NCBI RefSeq assembly: GCF_000243395.2
Contig: NZ_CM001484.1
Location: 4,357,450 to 4,421,449 of the forward strand
DNA length: 64,000 nucleotides
Direction: 5' to 3'
DNA from: Saccharomonospora glauca K62
Lineage (GTDB): Bacteria > Actinomycetota > Actinomycetes > Mycobacteriales > Pseudonocardiaceae
Shown piece after piece: positions 18,211 through 28,929 of the stretch (its first letter is position 1; each line of letters opens with the position of its first letter). The position numbers and the translations under genes are program-made. A model generated the notes under the pieces. That model was given only the letters and a program-made list of their open reading frames with translations. It did no database searches and was not told the origin of the DNA.

Positions 18211-18233
18211 CCGCGGCGGCGGCGTGTCCGCAG
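18200..18233. terminator. Terminator built on the last repeat copy
   Basis: CTGCGGACACGCCGC (18200-18214) pairs perfectly with 18219-18233 around a GGCG loop, making a 15-bp stem. It sits between the convergent phosphodiesterase and purA genes. The left arm is the beginning of the fourth copy of the 21-bp repeat. Confidence 0.85.
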
Positions 18234-18238
18234 GACGG

Positions 18239-20268
<2,030 letters not shown>

Positions 20269-20338
20269 TTTTTTGTCATGCGGTGAGCAAACCGTGGGGG
20301 CGGCTTCATAGCTGGTAACGGAATACTTCGTCCCCACA

Positions 20339-20366
20339 TTGACAACGCCCGTTGTCCCAACAGAAT
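20339..20366 (+). promoter_or_regulatory. Promoter and operator of the secreted lipase gene
   Basis: A consensus -35 TTGACA (20339-20344) is followed after 16 nt by CAGAAT. Embedded in it is TGACAAC-GCCC-GTTGTC (20340-20356), a 6-7-bp inverted repeat with a 4-nt centre that covers the -35 and spacer. The same operator pattern occurs upstream of the MpaB-family gene at 59975. Confidence 0.55.
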
Positions 20367-20408
20367 CCGACCGGGGACAGTGTTGTCGAAAATTCACAGG
20401 GAGCGCCC

Positions 20409-21659
20409 ATGCGTCCACCCGGTCGGAGTCGACGTTTCCTTGCCACGTTGGCGGCCACGGTGACGGGACTCACCGTGGCGGTCGCGGGTCACACCGCGTA
20501 CGCCGATCCAGCACCCCTCGACGACTTCTACACGCCACCGTCGCCGATTCCGGGCGAGCCGGGGGACGTGCTCAAGTACGAGGAGGGCGAGTTCTACCTC
20601 GATCCGCTCAAGCTCATCAAGCCAAACGCCGACGTCTATCGGCTGATGTACCGCAGCAGTGACACCCACGGCGAGCCGAACGCCGTGACGGGCACGCTGC
20701 TGGTGCCCGAGCGCGAGTGGCGAGGCGACGGCGCCCGCCCCCTGGTCAGCTACGCGCCGGGCACCCAGGGCGTCGGCGACGACTGCGCCCCGTCGAAGAA
20801 GCTGGCGCTGGGGCTGGAGTACGAGGGCCCCTTCGTCTCGGGGCTGCTCGCGCTCGGCTACGCCGTGGTGGTGACCGACTACGAAGGCCTCGGCACCCCC
20901 GGCATGCACACCTACGTCAACCGCGCCGCCGAGGCACACGCGGTGCTGGACGCCGCGAAGGCGGCCCAGCAGGTGCCGGAGGCCGGCCTGTCCGCCGACA
21001 GCCCGGTGGTGCTCGCCGGTTACTCGCAGGGCGGTGGCGCGTCCGCCGCGGCGGCCGAACTCGTCGACGAGTACGCGCCCGAGCTCGACGTCAAGGGCGC
21101 CTACGCCGGCGCACCCCCGGCGAACCTCGCGGAGGTCGCGCCCGTGCTCGACAGCCACTACGCGGCCGGATTCCTCGGGTTCTCGCTGTTGAGCCTCGAA
21201 GCCGCCTACCCCGACAAGGTGGACCTCGACGAGGTCGTGAACGACCGGGGCAGGCAGCTGCTGGACGAGATCGCCGACGCCTGCACGGAGGACGCGATCC
21301 TCAAGTACGCGTTCATGCGGACCTCCAACCTGACCAAGGACGGCAGGGCGCTGGAGGAGTACCTCGACGAGGAGCCGTACGTCTCCGTGGTGGCGGAGCA
21401 GCGCATCGGTGAGCGCGCGCCCGACGTGCCCGTGTTCGTGCTCCACAGCAGGCTGGACGACATCGTGCCCTACGACCAGGGCCGGCAGATGGCGGTGGAC
21501 TGGTGCGAACGCGGCGGGACGGTGGAGTTCACCACGTCGTACGTGCCGTCCCACATCGGCGGCATGCTGCGCGCCTACCCACAGGCGGTGGCCTGGTTGT
21601 CCGGGATGATCAACGGCAAGGCACCGAAGAACACCTGCGGCAGCCTGCTCGGCCAGTGA
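20409..21659 (+). CDS. Secreted lipase (LIP family alpha/beta hydrolase)
   Basis: This 416-residue secreted serine hydrolase begins with a signal peptide (RRFLATLAATVTGLTVAVAG, cut near AYADPA). The catalytic domain resembles fungal/actinobacterial secretory lipases: nucleophile elbow GYSQGGGAS (about residue 200), an acid region VFVLHSRLDDIVPYDQG, and a late His in YVPSHIGG. It probably cleaves ester bonds of acylglycerols or similar lipids outside the cell. The ATG at 20409 has AGGGAG six nt before it. A strong promoter with an inverted repeat precedes it and a 14-bp terminator follows. Confidence 0.85.
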   Translation: MRPPGRSRRFLATLAATVTGLTVAVAGHTAYADPAPLDDFYTPPSPIPGEPGDVLKYEEGEFYLDPLKLIKPNADVYRLMYRSSDTHGEPNAVTGTLLVPEREWRGDGARPLVSYAPGTQGVGDDCAPSKKLALGLEYEGPFVSGLLALGYAVVVTDYEGLGTPGMHTYVNRAAEAHAVLDAAKAAQQVPEAGLSADSPVVLAGYSQGGGASAAAAELVDEYAPELDVKGAYAGAPPANLAEVAPVLDSHYAAGFLGFSLLSLEAAYPDKVDLDEVVNDRGRQLLDEIADACTEDAILKYAFMRTSNLTKDGRALEEYLDEEPYVSVVAEQRIGERAPDVPVFVLHSRLDDIVPYDQGRQMAVDWCERGGTVEFTTSYVPSHIGGMLRAYPQAVAWLSGMINGKAPKNTCGSLLGQ

Positions 21660-21671
21660 CCCGATGATCAC

Positions 21672-21701
21672 GTGGGGGCCTTCCGGTCGGAAGGCCCCCA
21701 C
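21672..21701 (+). terminator. Terminator after the lipase gene
   Basis: GTGGGGGCCTTCCG (21672-21685) and its exact complement (21688-21701) form a 14-bp stem with a 2-nt loop, followed by the T-rich TGGTCTTCTTG. Confidence 0.9.
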
Positions 21702-21767
21702 TGGTCTTCTTGTGTGACGTCAACCGAACGTATTGAACTGTTCACCCATATCGGTCACAGTCGACGC

Positions 21768-22451
21768 GTGACTTCATCGAACACTCTCCGTGTTATTTCG
21801 ATCACAGCGGGTGTCCTTCTGCTGGGTGGCTGCTCCGCGGTCCGGAGCGGTGCCGAGGCGGGCGGCGAGGCCGCCTCGACCGCCCCGAAGCAATCAACGA
21901 TCAGCCAGTCCGCCTCCGCCGACGAGGAGAAGGCTCGCAAGCAGCTCGCCGAACTCGTCGTGGCCCCGGACGGCAGCATGGACGGCTACGACCGCGACCG
22001 GTTCCCGCACTGGAGCAACCAGGGGAACAGCTGCAATACCCGCGAGGTGGTGCTCCAGCGCGACGGCACCGACGTGAAGGTGGACGAGAAATGTCGCCCG
22101 ATCTCGGGGTCCTGGACGAGCCCCTACGACGGTGAGACCTGGACCGACCCGGCGGACCTCGACATCGACCACGTGGTGCCACTGGCCGAGGCGTGGCGCT
22201 CCGGCGCGGCCCTTTGGACCGACGAAGAGCGCGAACAGTTCGCCAACGACCTCGACGGCGTGAACCTGCTCGCCGTCACCGACAACGTCAACCAGGCCAA
22301 AGGGGACAAAGCTCCCGAGGACTGGAAGCCGCCGCTGGAAAGCTACTGGTGCACCTACGCGATCCACTGGATCGACGTGAAACACACCTGGGAGCTGACG
22401 GTGGAGGAGGACGAGGTGGCCGCGCTGGAGGAGATGCTCGACCGCTGTTGA
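21768..22451 (+). CDS. Lipoprotein with HNH-endonuclease-type domain
   Basis: This 227-residue protein starts at GTG 21768 with a lipoprotein signal (SITAGVLLLGGC; acylated Cys about 23). It continues with a Ser/Ala-rich spacer and an HNH/DUF1524-type domain: DIDHVVPLAEAWRSGA, then NLLAVTDNVNQAKGDKAPEDW. This family forms a beta-beta-alpha-metal nuclease fold and may cleave DNA outside the cell or in the cell wall. TTGAAC (21733-21738) and a weak CACAGT (21756-21761) would place transcription start at the GTG itself, so the mRNA may be leaderless. It faces DUF3151 across the second 21-bp repeat array. Confidence 0.82.
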   Translation: MTSSNTLRVISITAGVLLLGGCSAVRSGAEAGGEAASTAPKQSTISQSASADEEKARKQLAELVVAPDGSMDGYDRDRFPHWSNQGNSCNTREVVLQRDGTDVKVDEKCRPISGSWTSPYDGETWTDPADLDIDHVVPLAEAWRSGAALWTDEEREQFANDLDGVNLLAVTDNVNQAKGDKAPEDWKPPLESYWCTYAIHWIDVKHTWELTVEEDEVAALEEMLDRC

Positions 22452-22452
22452 G

Positions 22453-22527
22453 CCGCGGACACGCGTACGCAGCCTGCGGACACGCGTGCATAACTTGCGG
22501 ACACGCGTGCACAGGCTGCGGACACGG
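22453..22527. repeat. 21-bp tandem repeat array, locus 2
   Basis: Three diverged 21-bp copies start at 22453, 22474 and 22495, followed by a partial copy at 22516-22527. All share the core GCGGACACGCGT; the second half varies (ACGCAGC, GCATAAC, GCACAGG). The array fills the whole gap between two convergent genes. Confidence 0.88.
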
Positions 22528-22944
22528 TTACTCGGCCAGGCCGGTGGCCTTCGCCGCTTCGGGGTCGCAGTCGGCGATGAACGTCGAGCACCGCTGCCAC
22601 TCGTCGGTCTCGCCGATGCGCTTCGCAGCGCGGGCGAGAGCCGCCAGCGAACGCAGGAAGCCCTGGTTGGGACGGTGCGACCACGGCACCGGACCGGAGC
22701 CCCTCCAACCCGCCTTCCGCAACTGGTCGAGCCCGCGGTGGTAGCCGGTGCGCGCGTAGGCGTAAGCGGTGACGACCTCGCCGGCCGCCAGCGCCCGCTC
22801 CGCCAGCGCGGCCCACGCCTCGCTGAAGTCCGGGTACTCGGCTGCGACGTCGGCCGGATCGGTGGCCGAGTCGAGCGCGGCCTGCGCCTCGGGGCGCTCG
22901 GGGAGCCGGGTGGGATCGGGTTCGAGGAGGTTGCCGTGCGTCAT
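22528..22944 (-). CDS. DUF3151 protein (Rv0360c-like)
   Basis: This 138-residue, helix-rich, soluble protein contains HRPNQGFLRSLAALARAA and CSTFIADCDP, typical of DUF3151. It is a conserved actinobacterial protein of unknown function found next to fba, as in M. tuberculosis Rv0360c. TPR-like helices (EAWAALAERALAAGEVVTAYAYARTGYH is split over two) suggest a scaffold role, but this is speculation. The ATG at 22944 is preferred over 22962 because the conserved region begins NLLEPDPTRLPE. A compound inverted repeat covers the start. Confidence 0.78.
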   Translation of the reverse strand: MTHGNLLEPDPTRLPERPEAQAALDSATDPADVAAEYPDFSEAWAALAERALAAGEVVTAYAYARTGYHRGLDQLRKAGWRGSGPVPWSHRPNQGFLRSLAALARAAKRIGETDEWQRCSTFIADCDPEAAKATGLAE

Positions 22945-22971
22945 GACGTCATTGTGCGCCATGACGCACGG
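22934..22971. promoter_or_regulatory. Compound inverted repeat over the DUF3151 start
   Basis: CCGTGCGTCAT (22934-22944) and ATGACGCACGG (22961-22971) form a perfect 11-bp inverted repeat, and ATGACGTCAT (22943-22952) is a separate 10-bp palindrome inside it. The element overlaps the start codon and lies 24 bp beyond the fba stop. It could be an operator or a hairpin controlling translation. Confidence 0.45.
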
Positions 22972-22994
22972 CCCACCTCACGAGCGACGCGACG

Positions 22995-24023
<1,029 letters not shown>

Positions 24024-24143
24024 CGTTGTCCTCCTCGGGAACGGGCGCTTGCGGGACGGTGGCCCGCGCACGAGCCGGTCGTGCGCGGGGCACCCTCTCG
24101 CCCGCATCCTACGAGCCACGACGCCGTCGCGCGGTGAGCCGCG

Positions 24144-24995
24144 TTACCCGTTCACACCCTTATCGATCAACCCCGCGGCCTCGGCGATCGCGCGGTAACC
24201 CGCCAGGAGGTCACCCTCGTGCGGGAGCACTTGGACGCACACGTGATCGGCTCCCGCGTCGAGGTGCGCGCGCACGCCCCGCACGACGGTGGCGGCGTCG
24301 CCGTGCACGGCGAGCTGGTCGACGAGCGCGTCGCTGCCGCCGTCGGCGAAGTCGGCGTCGGTCCACCCGAGCCTGCGGAGGTTGCTGACGTAGTTCCTCA
24401 GCCCGAGGTAGTGCGAGACCATCGGGCGAGCGCTCGCCCGAGCCCGCTCGGGATCGGGGTCGACCACCACCTTCTGCTCGGGTGCGAGCAGCACGCCGTA
24501 GCCGAGGATCTCGCGGGCCCGGCGGGTGTGCTCGGGCGTGGTCAGGTACGGGTGCGCCCCCGCCGTGCGCTCGGCCGCGAGCCGCAGCACCTTCGGCCCC
24601 AGCGCGGCGAGCGCGAGAGCGTGCCGCGGCACGCCTTCGGCGTCGAGGGCGTCGAGGTAGGAGACGATCTTGTCGTAGGGCTTCTCGTACTCCTGCGTGG
24701 CCTCGCGGTGGCCGACGCCCACGCCCAGCAGGAAGCGGCCGGGGTGCTTGGCCTCGATGCGGTGGTAGGAGCGAGCGACCTCCACCGGGTCGGCCTGCCA
24801 CATGTTGACGATGCCGGTCGCCACGGCGATGCGCTCGGTGGCGTCGAGCAGCTCCTCGACGGCGGCCAGGTCGGCCGGGGGCGAGCCCCCGAGCCACAGC
24901 GCGCCGTAGCCCAGCTCCTCCAACTCGACCGCGAGCTTGGTGTCGAGATACGGCCGGACGTGCCAGACGCCGATCGAACCCAGGTTGACTGTCAT
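24144..24995 (-). CDS. LLM-class F420-dependent oxidoreductase
   Basis: This 283-residue luciferase-like TIM-barrel protein probably uses coenzyme F420 or FMN. Family traits are LGSIGVWHVRPY, AVELEELGYGALWLGGSP, ATGIVNMWQADPVEVARSYH and the GRFLLGVGVGH loop. The ATG at 24995 starts at the conserved barrel strand; longer forms would cross the divergent SDR promoter. Homologues of this 'TIGR03620-like' type are numerous in F420-producing actinobacteria and act on unknown substrates. The SDR and PPOX genes nearby suggest a small redox cluster. Confidence 0.87.
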   Translation of the reverse strand: MTVNLGSIGVWHVRPYLDTKLAVELEELGYGALWLGGSPPADLAAVEELLDATERIAVATGIVNMWQADPVEVARSYHRIEAKHPGRFLLGVGVGHREATQEYEKPYDKIVSYLDALDAEGVPRHALALAALGPKVLRLAAERTAGAHPYLTTPEHTRRAREILGYGVLLAPEQKVVVDPDPERARASARPMVSHYLGLRNYVSNLRRLGWTDADFADGGSDALVDQLAVHGDAATVVRGVRAHLDAGADHVCVQVLPHEGDLLAGYRAIAEAAGLIDKGVNG

Positions 24996-25113
24996 GCTCC
25001 CGGTAACGACGCGTCCGGATGTGATCATTCCTCGGTTGCACCTACCGCGGAGTAGCCTACTTCGAGTAAGTTGCGAGGCGTTCGTGCGGAACGGCAACCC
25101 CTGGAGGCACCCG

Positions 25114-26031
25114 ATGGCGTCGCTGCCCACCTGGTGGATCACGAGGAACGTGCGCAACAAGGTCGTGCTCATCACGGGTGCGGCCAGGGGAATCGGCGCG
25201 GGCCTCGCGGAACGACTCGCCGCCGACGGCGCGAAGGTCGCCCTCGTGGGTCTGGAGCCCGAGGAGCAGGAACGGGTGGCCGCGCGCATCGGCAGCGCCG
25301 CCCGCTCGTGGGAGGCCGACGTCACCGACTGGAAGGCACTGCAGAGCGCGGTGGACGGCGTCGTCGAGCACTTCGGCGGCATCGACGTCGTCATCGCCAA
25401 CGCGGGCATCGCCACCACGGGCTTCGTCCGCTCCGTGGACCCCGAGGCGTTCGAACGGGTCTTCGAGGTCGACCTGTTGGGCGTCTGGCGGACGTTCCGG
25501 GTCACGCTCCCGCACGTCATCGAACGCAAGGGCTACCTGCTCGCGATCTCGTCGTTGGCCGCCATCACCCACGCGCCCGGCATGGCCAACTACGCGGCGG
25601 CGAAAGCCGGTGTCGAGGCGTTCTGCAACAGCCTGCGCGCGGAGGTGGCGCACCTGGGTGTCAAGGTCGGCGTCGCGCACCCGACCTGGATCAAGACCGA
25701 CCTCGTCGACAGCGCCGACGCGCACCCCGTGTTCGGCAAGCTGCGCGGCTCGATGCCCGGCCCCACCGGCAAGACCTACCCGCTCGACTTCGCGCTCGAC
25801 CACCTCCAGGCGGGTGTCAGGAGGCGGGCTCGCACGATCCACGTGCCGCGGTGGGTCGGTGCGGTGAAGCTGTTGCGGGCGTTCCTGCCACCTCTCATCG
25901 AACTCGGCTCGCGCTCTCGGGTCCCCCGAGCGGACAAGGCGGCCCTGGAGGACATCGCTCGCCGGGGCGCCAAGGAGGCGTCGATCACCGGGCACGGCGG
26001 CCGGGCCGCCACCGAGGCCGCCCGTAGGTAG
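25114..26031 (+). CDS. Short-chain dehydrogenase/reductase
   Basis: This 305-residue SDR has the NAD(P)-binding GAARGIGAGLAERL, the NAGIA motif, the catalytic Ser in ISSLAAITH and Tyr-Lys in YAAAKAG. After the core there is a long C-terminal extension ending in a basic region (GRAATEAARR), as in mycobacterial SDRs linked to lipid or steroid metabolism. The ATG at 25114 has an excellent GGAGG ribosome binding site. The PPOX-type gene follows 7 bp later, so the pair is probably one transcript. Confidence 0.9.
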   Translation: MASLPTWWITRNVRNKVVLITGAARGIGAGLAERLAADGAKVALVGLEPEEQERVAARIGSAARSWEADVTDWKALQSAVDGVVEHFGGIDVVIANAGIATTGFVRSVDPEAFERVFEVDLLGVWRTFRVTLPHVIERKGYLLAISSLAAITHAPGMANYAAAKAGVEAFCNSLRAEVAHLGVKVGVAHPTWIKTDLVDSADAHPVFGKLRGSMPGPTGKTYPLDFALDHLQAGVRRRARTIHVPRWVGAVKLLRAFLPPLIELGSRSRVPRADKAALEDIARRGAKEASITGHGGRAATEAARR

Positions 26032-26038
26032 GGCCGCG

Positions 26039-26542
26039 ATGTCCCGGTCGCCACGTCGCGACGCGATCCGTATGGACGCCGACGCACTCGTGCGCTACGT
26101 CGTGGCCCGAGCCGCCGACACCTCGGTCGCCGTCGCGACGCTGGGCCCGAACGGCAGGCCCCACCTCGTGCCGCTGTGGTACGTCGTGCGCGACGCCGAT
26201 CCCGCCGCCACCCCGCCGCTGCGGTTGGCCTCCTGGACCTACGCGCGGTCGCAGAAGGCCGTGAACCTGCGCCGCGACCCGCGTGCCACCCTTCTGGTGG
26301 AGTCGGGGCGGACCTACGACGAGCTCCGCGGCGTGTCTCTGGAGTGCGACGTCGAACTCGTCACCGACCTCGCCGAGGTCACGAGCATCGGCGTCGAACT
26401 CGCCACGGCTCGCACCCCCGGCGTGGCCGCGAGCGCCGTGCGGGAGCTCGTCGCCGCCCAGGCTCCCAAGCGCGTGGGACTCGTGTTCACGCCCACGCGG
26501 ATCGTGAGCTGGGACCACACCAAGCTCGGCGGCGGCTACTGA
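26039..26542 (+). CDS. PPOX-class F420-dependent oxidoreductase
   Basis: This 167-residue split-barrel flavin/F420-binding protein belongs to the pyridoxamine-phosphate-oxidase superfamily. The N-terminal helix is followed by SVAVATLGPNGRPHLVPLWYV and the characteristic ASWTYARSQKAVNLRRDPRATLLVE, here cited in two parts: ASWTYARSQK and AVNLRRDPRATL. It closes with FTPTRIVSWDHTKLGGGY, typical of F420-binding members. It lies directly downstream of the SDR gene. Its 3' end overlaps the convergent YciI-type gene by 7 bp. Confidence 0.85.
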   Translation: MSRSPRRDAIRMDADALVRYVVARAADTSVAVATLGPNGRPHLVPLWYVVRDADPAATPPLRLASWTYARSQKAVNLRRDPRATLLVESGRTYDELRGVSLECDVELVTDLAEVTSIGVELATARTPGVAASAVRELVAAQAPKRVGLVFTPTRIVSWDHTKLGGGY

Positions 26543-26817
26543 TCCTTCAGCCAGGCTCCGAGCACGGGGGTGAACTCCCGGACCGTGCGCTCCGAGATGG
26601 CGCCCTCCACGTAGTACGGGTCGGCGTCGAGGATCTTCCGCAGTTCCTCCCGGTCGTTCGCCCGGTAGATCACCAGACCGCCCGTGTCGCCGTCCACGGG
26701 ACCCGCGACGGCCACCGTGCCCTCGGCCACCAGGGACGACAGGTACTCCCGGTGCCGGGGCCGCACGGCGGCGAACTTCTCCGGCACGTACGTCTGTTCC
26801 ACCACGAACCAAGCCAT
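26536..26817 (-). CDS. YciI-like protein
   Basis: This 93-residue ferredoxin-like YCII-domain protein contains RPRHREYLSSLVAEGTVAVAGPV, cited here as RPRHREYLSSL and GTVAVAGPVDG, then ADPYYVEGAISERTVREF. The His and Asp typical of the YCII active-site groove are present. Family members may act as small lyases or dehydrogenase partners, but the role here is unknown. The ATG at 26817 begins at the conserved first strand (MAWFVVEQTY). Confidence 0.82.
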   Translation of the reverse strand: MAWFVVEQTYVPEKFAAVRPRHREYLSSLVAEGTVAVAGPVDGDTGGLVIYRANDREELRKILDADPYYVEGAISERTVREFTPVLGAWLKDQ

Positions 26818-26937
26818 GACCACACGCTACGGGTCACTCGCCGACGCCGGGAGTACCGACCTCCCTCCGGCTTCGCCAGTACGTTGGGCCGGGGAGTCGG
26901 CAGCCGATACGCTCTTGCGCAGGAGCAGTCGTCGAGG

Positions 26938-27588
26938 ATGGGCAGGTTTCGGATGCACGGCAGCGCCGAGCCGACGCGCCACCGCGGTGTGGCGCGCGGG
27001 GTGGAGCGCGGTGTCGAACGCAGTGTCGAGCGCACCCTTTCCCACCTGCGCACGTTGGACGCGCCCGTACAACGGGTGCAGCCCTCGGGGCCCCTCACCC
27101 TCGAAGACCTCTACCGGCAGCATCGAATGCGGCTCGTGCGCCTGGCGATCCTCCTGGTGGACGAACCGGCCACGGCCGAGGACGTGGTGCAGGAGGCGTT
27201 CACCGGGCTGCACCGCAACTGGGGAAAGTTGCGGGACGCCGCCGCGGCGGTGTCGTACCTGCGGACCGCGGTCGTCAACGGCTCTCGCAGCGTGCTGCGC
27301 AGGCGTAAGACGGCTCGGGACTACGTTCCGCCACACGCGGTGAACGCTCGGTCGGCCGAGAGTCTCGCCATGCTGTCCACCGAGCACCAGGCGGTCGTGA
27401 CCGCGCTGTCGAAGTTGCCTCCGAGGCAGCGTGAGGTTCTGGTACTGCGCTACTACGGCGGCCTGTCCGAGGCGGAGATCTCGGAAGCCGCGGGTATTTC
27501 GAGGGGAACCGTGAAATCCACGGCGAGTCGTGCGCTCGAAGCACTGCAACGCGCGATGAACGACGACCACCGTCCGAGGGGGCGCTGA
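26938..27588 (+). CDS. SigE-family RNA polymerase sigma factor, no linked anti-sigma
   Basis: This sigma factor of about 216 residues has region 2 (LTLEDLYRQHRMRLVRLAIL; DVVQEAFTGLHRNW) and region 4 (LPPRQREVLVLRYYGGLSEA; ISRGTVKSTASRAL). Before region 2 is an unusual extension of about 50 residues with four-residue repeats (GVERGVERSVERT). ATG 26938 and ATG 26953 are both possible starts; the second has AGG about 6 nt upstream. No membrane or zinc-type anti-sigma gene is adjacent, unlike the other sigma factor in this window. The next gene is nagA under its own operator. Confidence 0.85.
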   Translation: MGRFRMHGSAEPTRHRGVARGVERGVERSVERTLSHLRTLDAPVQRVQPSGPLTLEDLYRQHRMRLVRLAILLVDEPATAEDVVQEAFTGLHRNWGKLRDAAAAVSYLRTAVVNGSRSVLRRRKTARDYVPPHAVNARSAESLAMLSTEHQAVVTALSKLPPRQREVLVLRYYGGLSEAEISEAAGISRGTVKSTASRALEALQRAMNDDHRPRGR

Positions 27589-27634
27589 AGGCGACGAACG
27601 CAAGCGGCGTCACTCCGTGGGCGATGGCCCGTTC

Positions 27635-27653
27635 TGGTCTGGACCAATAAGAT
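27635..27653 (+). promoter_or_regulatory. DasR-type operator (dre) overlapping the nagA promoter
   Basis: TGGTCTGGACCA (27635-27646) matches the core of the DasR responsive element TGGTCTAGACCA at 11 of 12 positions. The -10-like TAAGAT (27648-27653) follows directly and would start transcription near 27660, the likely GTG start. A repressor bound here would block RNA polymerase; DasR releases on aminosugar phosphates in Streptomyces. Confidence 0.75.
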
Positions 27654-27659
27654 GTGATC

Positions 27660-28823
27660 GTGAACGGCACCTACGACCTCGTCCTCACCGGCGGCCGCAT
27701 CCACTGCCCCGACGGAACGCTCGAACCCGGCTGGCTCGCGGTCTCGGGCGAGCGGATCGGCGCGGTGGGTACCGGAACGCCTCCGGCGGGTACGCACCTC
27801 GACCTCTCCGGCGCGCACGTGGTGCCCGGATTCGTCGACATCCACTGCCACGGGGGCGGCGGGGGGTCGTTCACCAGCGCCGACGCCGACCAAGCCGCCA
27901 CGGCGATCGCCACCCATCGAAGGCACGGCACCACCAGCCTCGTGGCGAGCCTCGTGTCGGCGCCCCCCGAGGAACTCACCTCCCAGCTCGCCGCGCTCAC
28001 CGACCTGGTCGCCGATGGAGAACTCGTCGGCGTGCACCTGGAGGGGCCGTTCATCTCCCGAGCGCGGTGCGGAGCCCACGACCCCGCCGTGCTGCGTGAA
28101 CCCGACACCGAAGTCGTCGGTGCGTTGCTGGAGGCCGGTCGGGGGACCATCCGCATGGTCACCCTCGCACCGGAACTCGCGGGCGGCATCAAGGCCATCC
28201 GCCAGCTCGCCGAGTCGGGTGTGATCGCGGCGATCGGACACACCGACGCGGTCGCCGAGCAGGTGAAGGCGGCCGTGGACGCGGGCGCGACGGTGGCCAC
28301 CCACCTGTTCAACGGCATGCGTCCCCTCCACCACAGGGAACCGGGCCCGGTGGGAGCGCTGCTCGACGACGAGCGGGTCACCGTCGAACTGATTTGCGAC
28401 CTCGTGCACGTCCATCCCGACGTGCTGCGGCTCGCGGCCCGGCACGCGGGGCGGGACAGGACCGTGCTGGTCACCGACGCGATGGCGGCCACCAACGTCG
28501 CCGACGGGATGTACCGGCTCGGCAATCTCGAAGTGCGGGTCACCGACGGCGTGGCGACCCTGCCCGACAGCGGCTCGCTCGCGGGCAGCACGCTCACCAT
28601 GGACGCCGCGTTCCGCAACCTCGTCCACGGTGCCGGACTCGACGTCGCCGACGCCGTCGCCGCGACGGCCACGCGACCCGCGCAGCTGCTGGGCATCGAC
28701 GCGGAGACGGGCTCGCTACGCCCCGGTCTGCTGGCCGACGTGGTGGTGCTCGACGAAGACCTGCGGGTCGCGGGAGTGCTCCGGCACGGCTCGTGGCTCG
28801 GACGACCGCCCACGCGGCCCTGA
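27660..28823 (+). CDS. nagA: N-acetylglucosamine-6-phosphate deacetylase
   Basis: NagA removes the acetyl group from GlcNAc-6-phosphate, feeding chitin- or cell-wall-derived aminosugar into glycolysis and wall synthesis. The 387-residue amidohydrolase has the metal-site DIHCHGGGGGSF, the Glu of VHLEGPF, GHTDA, HLFNGMRPLHHREPGP and the catalytic Asp in VTDAMAATN. GTG 27660 is chosen because a -10 element ends 6 nt upstream and there is no ribosome binding site, implying a leaderless mRNA; GTG 27654 is an alternative. A DasR-type operator covers the promoter. A hairpin terminator follows. Confidence 0.94.
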   Translation: MNGTYDLVLTGGRIHCPDGTLEPGWLAVSGERIGAVGTGTPPAGTHLDLSGAHVVPGFVDIHCHGGGGGSFTSADADQAATAIATHRRHGTTSLVASLVSAPPEELTSQLAALTDLVADGELVGVHLEGPFISRARCGAHDPAVLREPDTEVVGALLEAGRGTIRMVTLAPELAGGIKAIRQLAESGVIAAIGHTDAVAEQVKAAVDAGATVATHLFNGMRPLHHREPGPVGALLDDERVTVELICDLVHVHPDVLRLAARHAGRDRTVLVTDAMAATNVADGMYRLGNLEVRVTDGVATLPDSGSLAGSTLTMDAAFRNLVHGAGLDVADAVAATATRPAQLLGIDAETGSLRPGLLADVVVLDEDLRVAGVLRHGSWLGRPPTRP

Positions 28824-28830
28824 CCAAAAC

Positions 28831-28855
28831 GTCGGGGAAGTCGTATTCCCCCGAC
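28831..28855 (+). terminator. Terminator after nagA
   Basis: GTCGGGGAA (28831-28839) pairs with TTCCCCCGAC (28846-28855), with one bulged C and a 6-nt loop. Confidence 0.7.
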
Positions 28856-28929
28856 ACCGTCACTCACCGAACGCGACAACGACGTGGGGGCCCGGTCGAC
28901 ACCCCGTCACGGGACTACGCTGAATAACG

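Noticed and set aside
25059-25080. TACT-TCG-AGTA inverted repeat between the LLM and SDR genes
   Set aside because: The arms are only 4-6 bp with a mismatch, too weak to call an operator.
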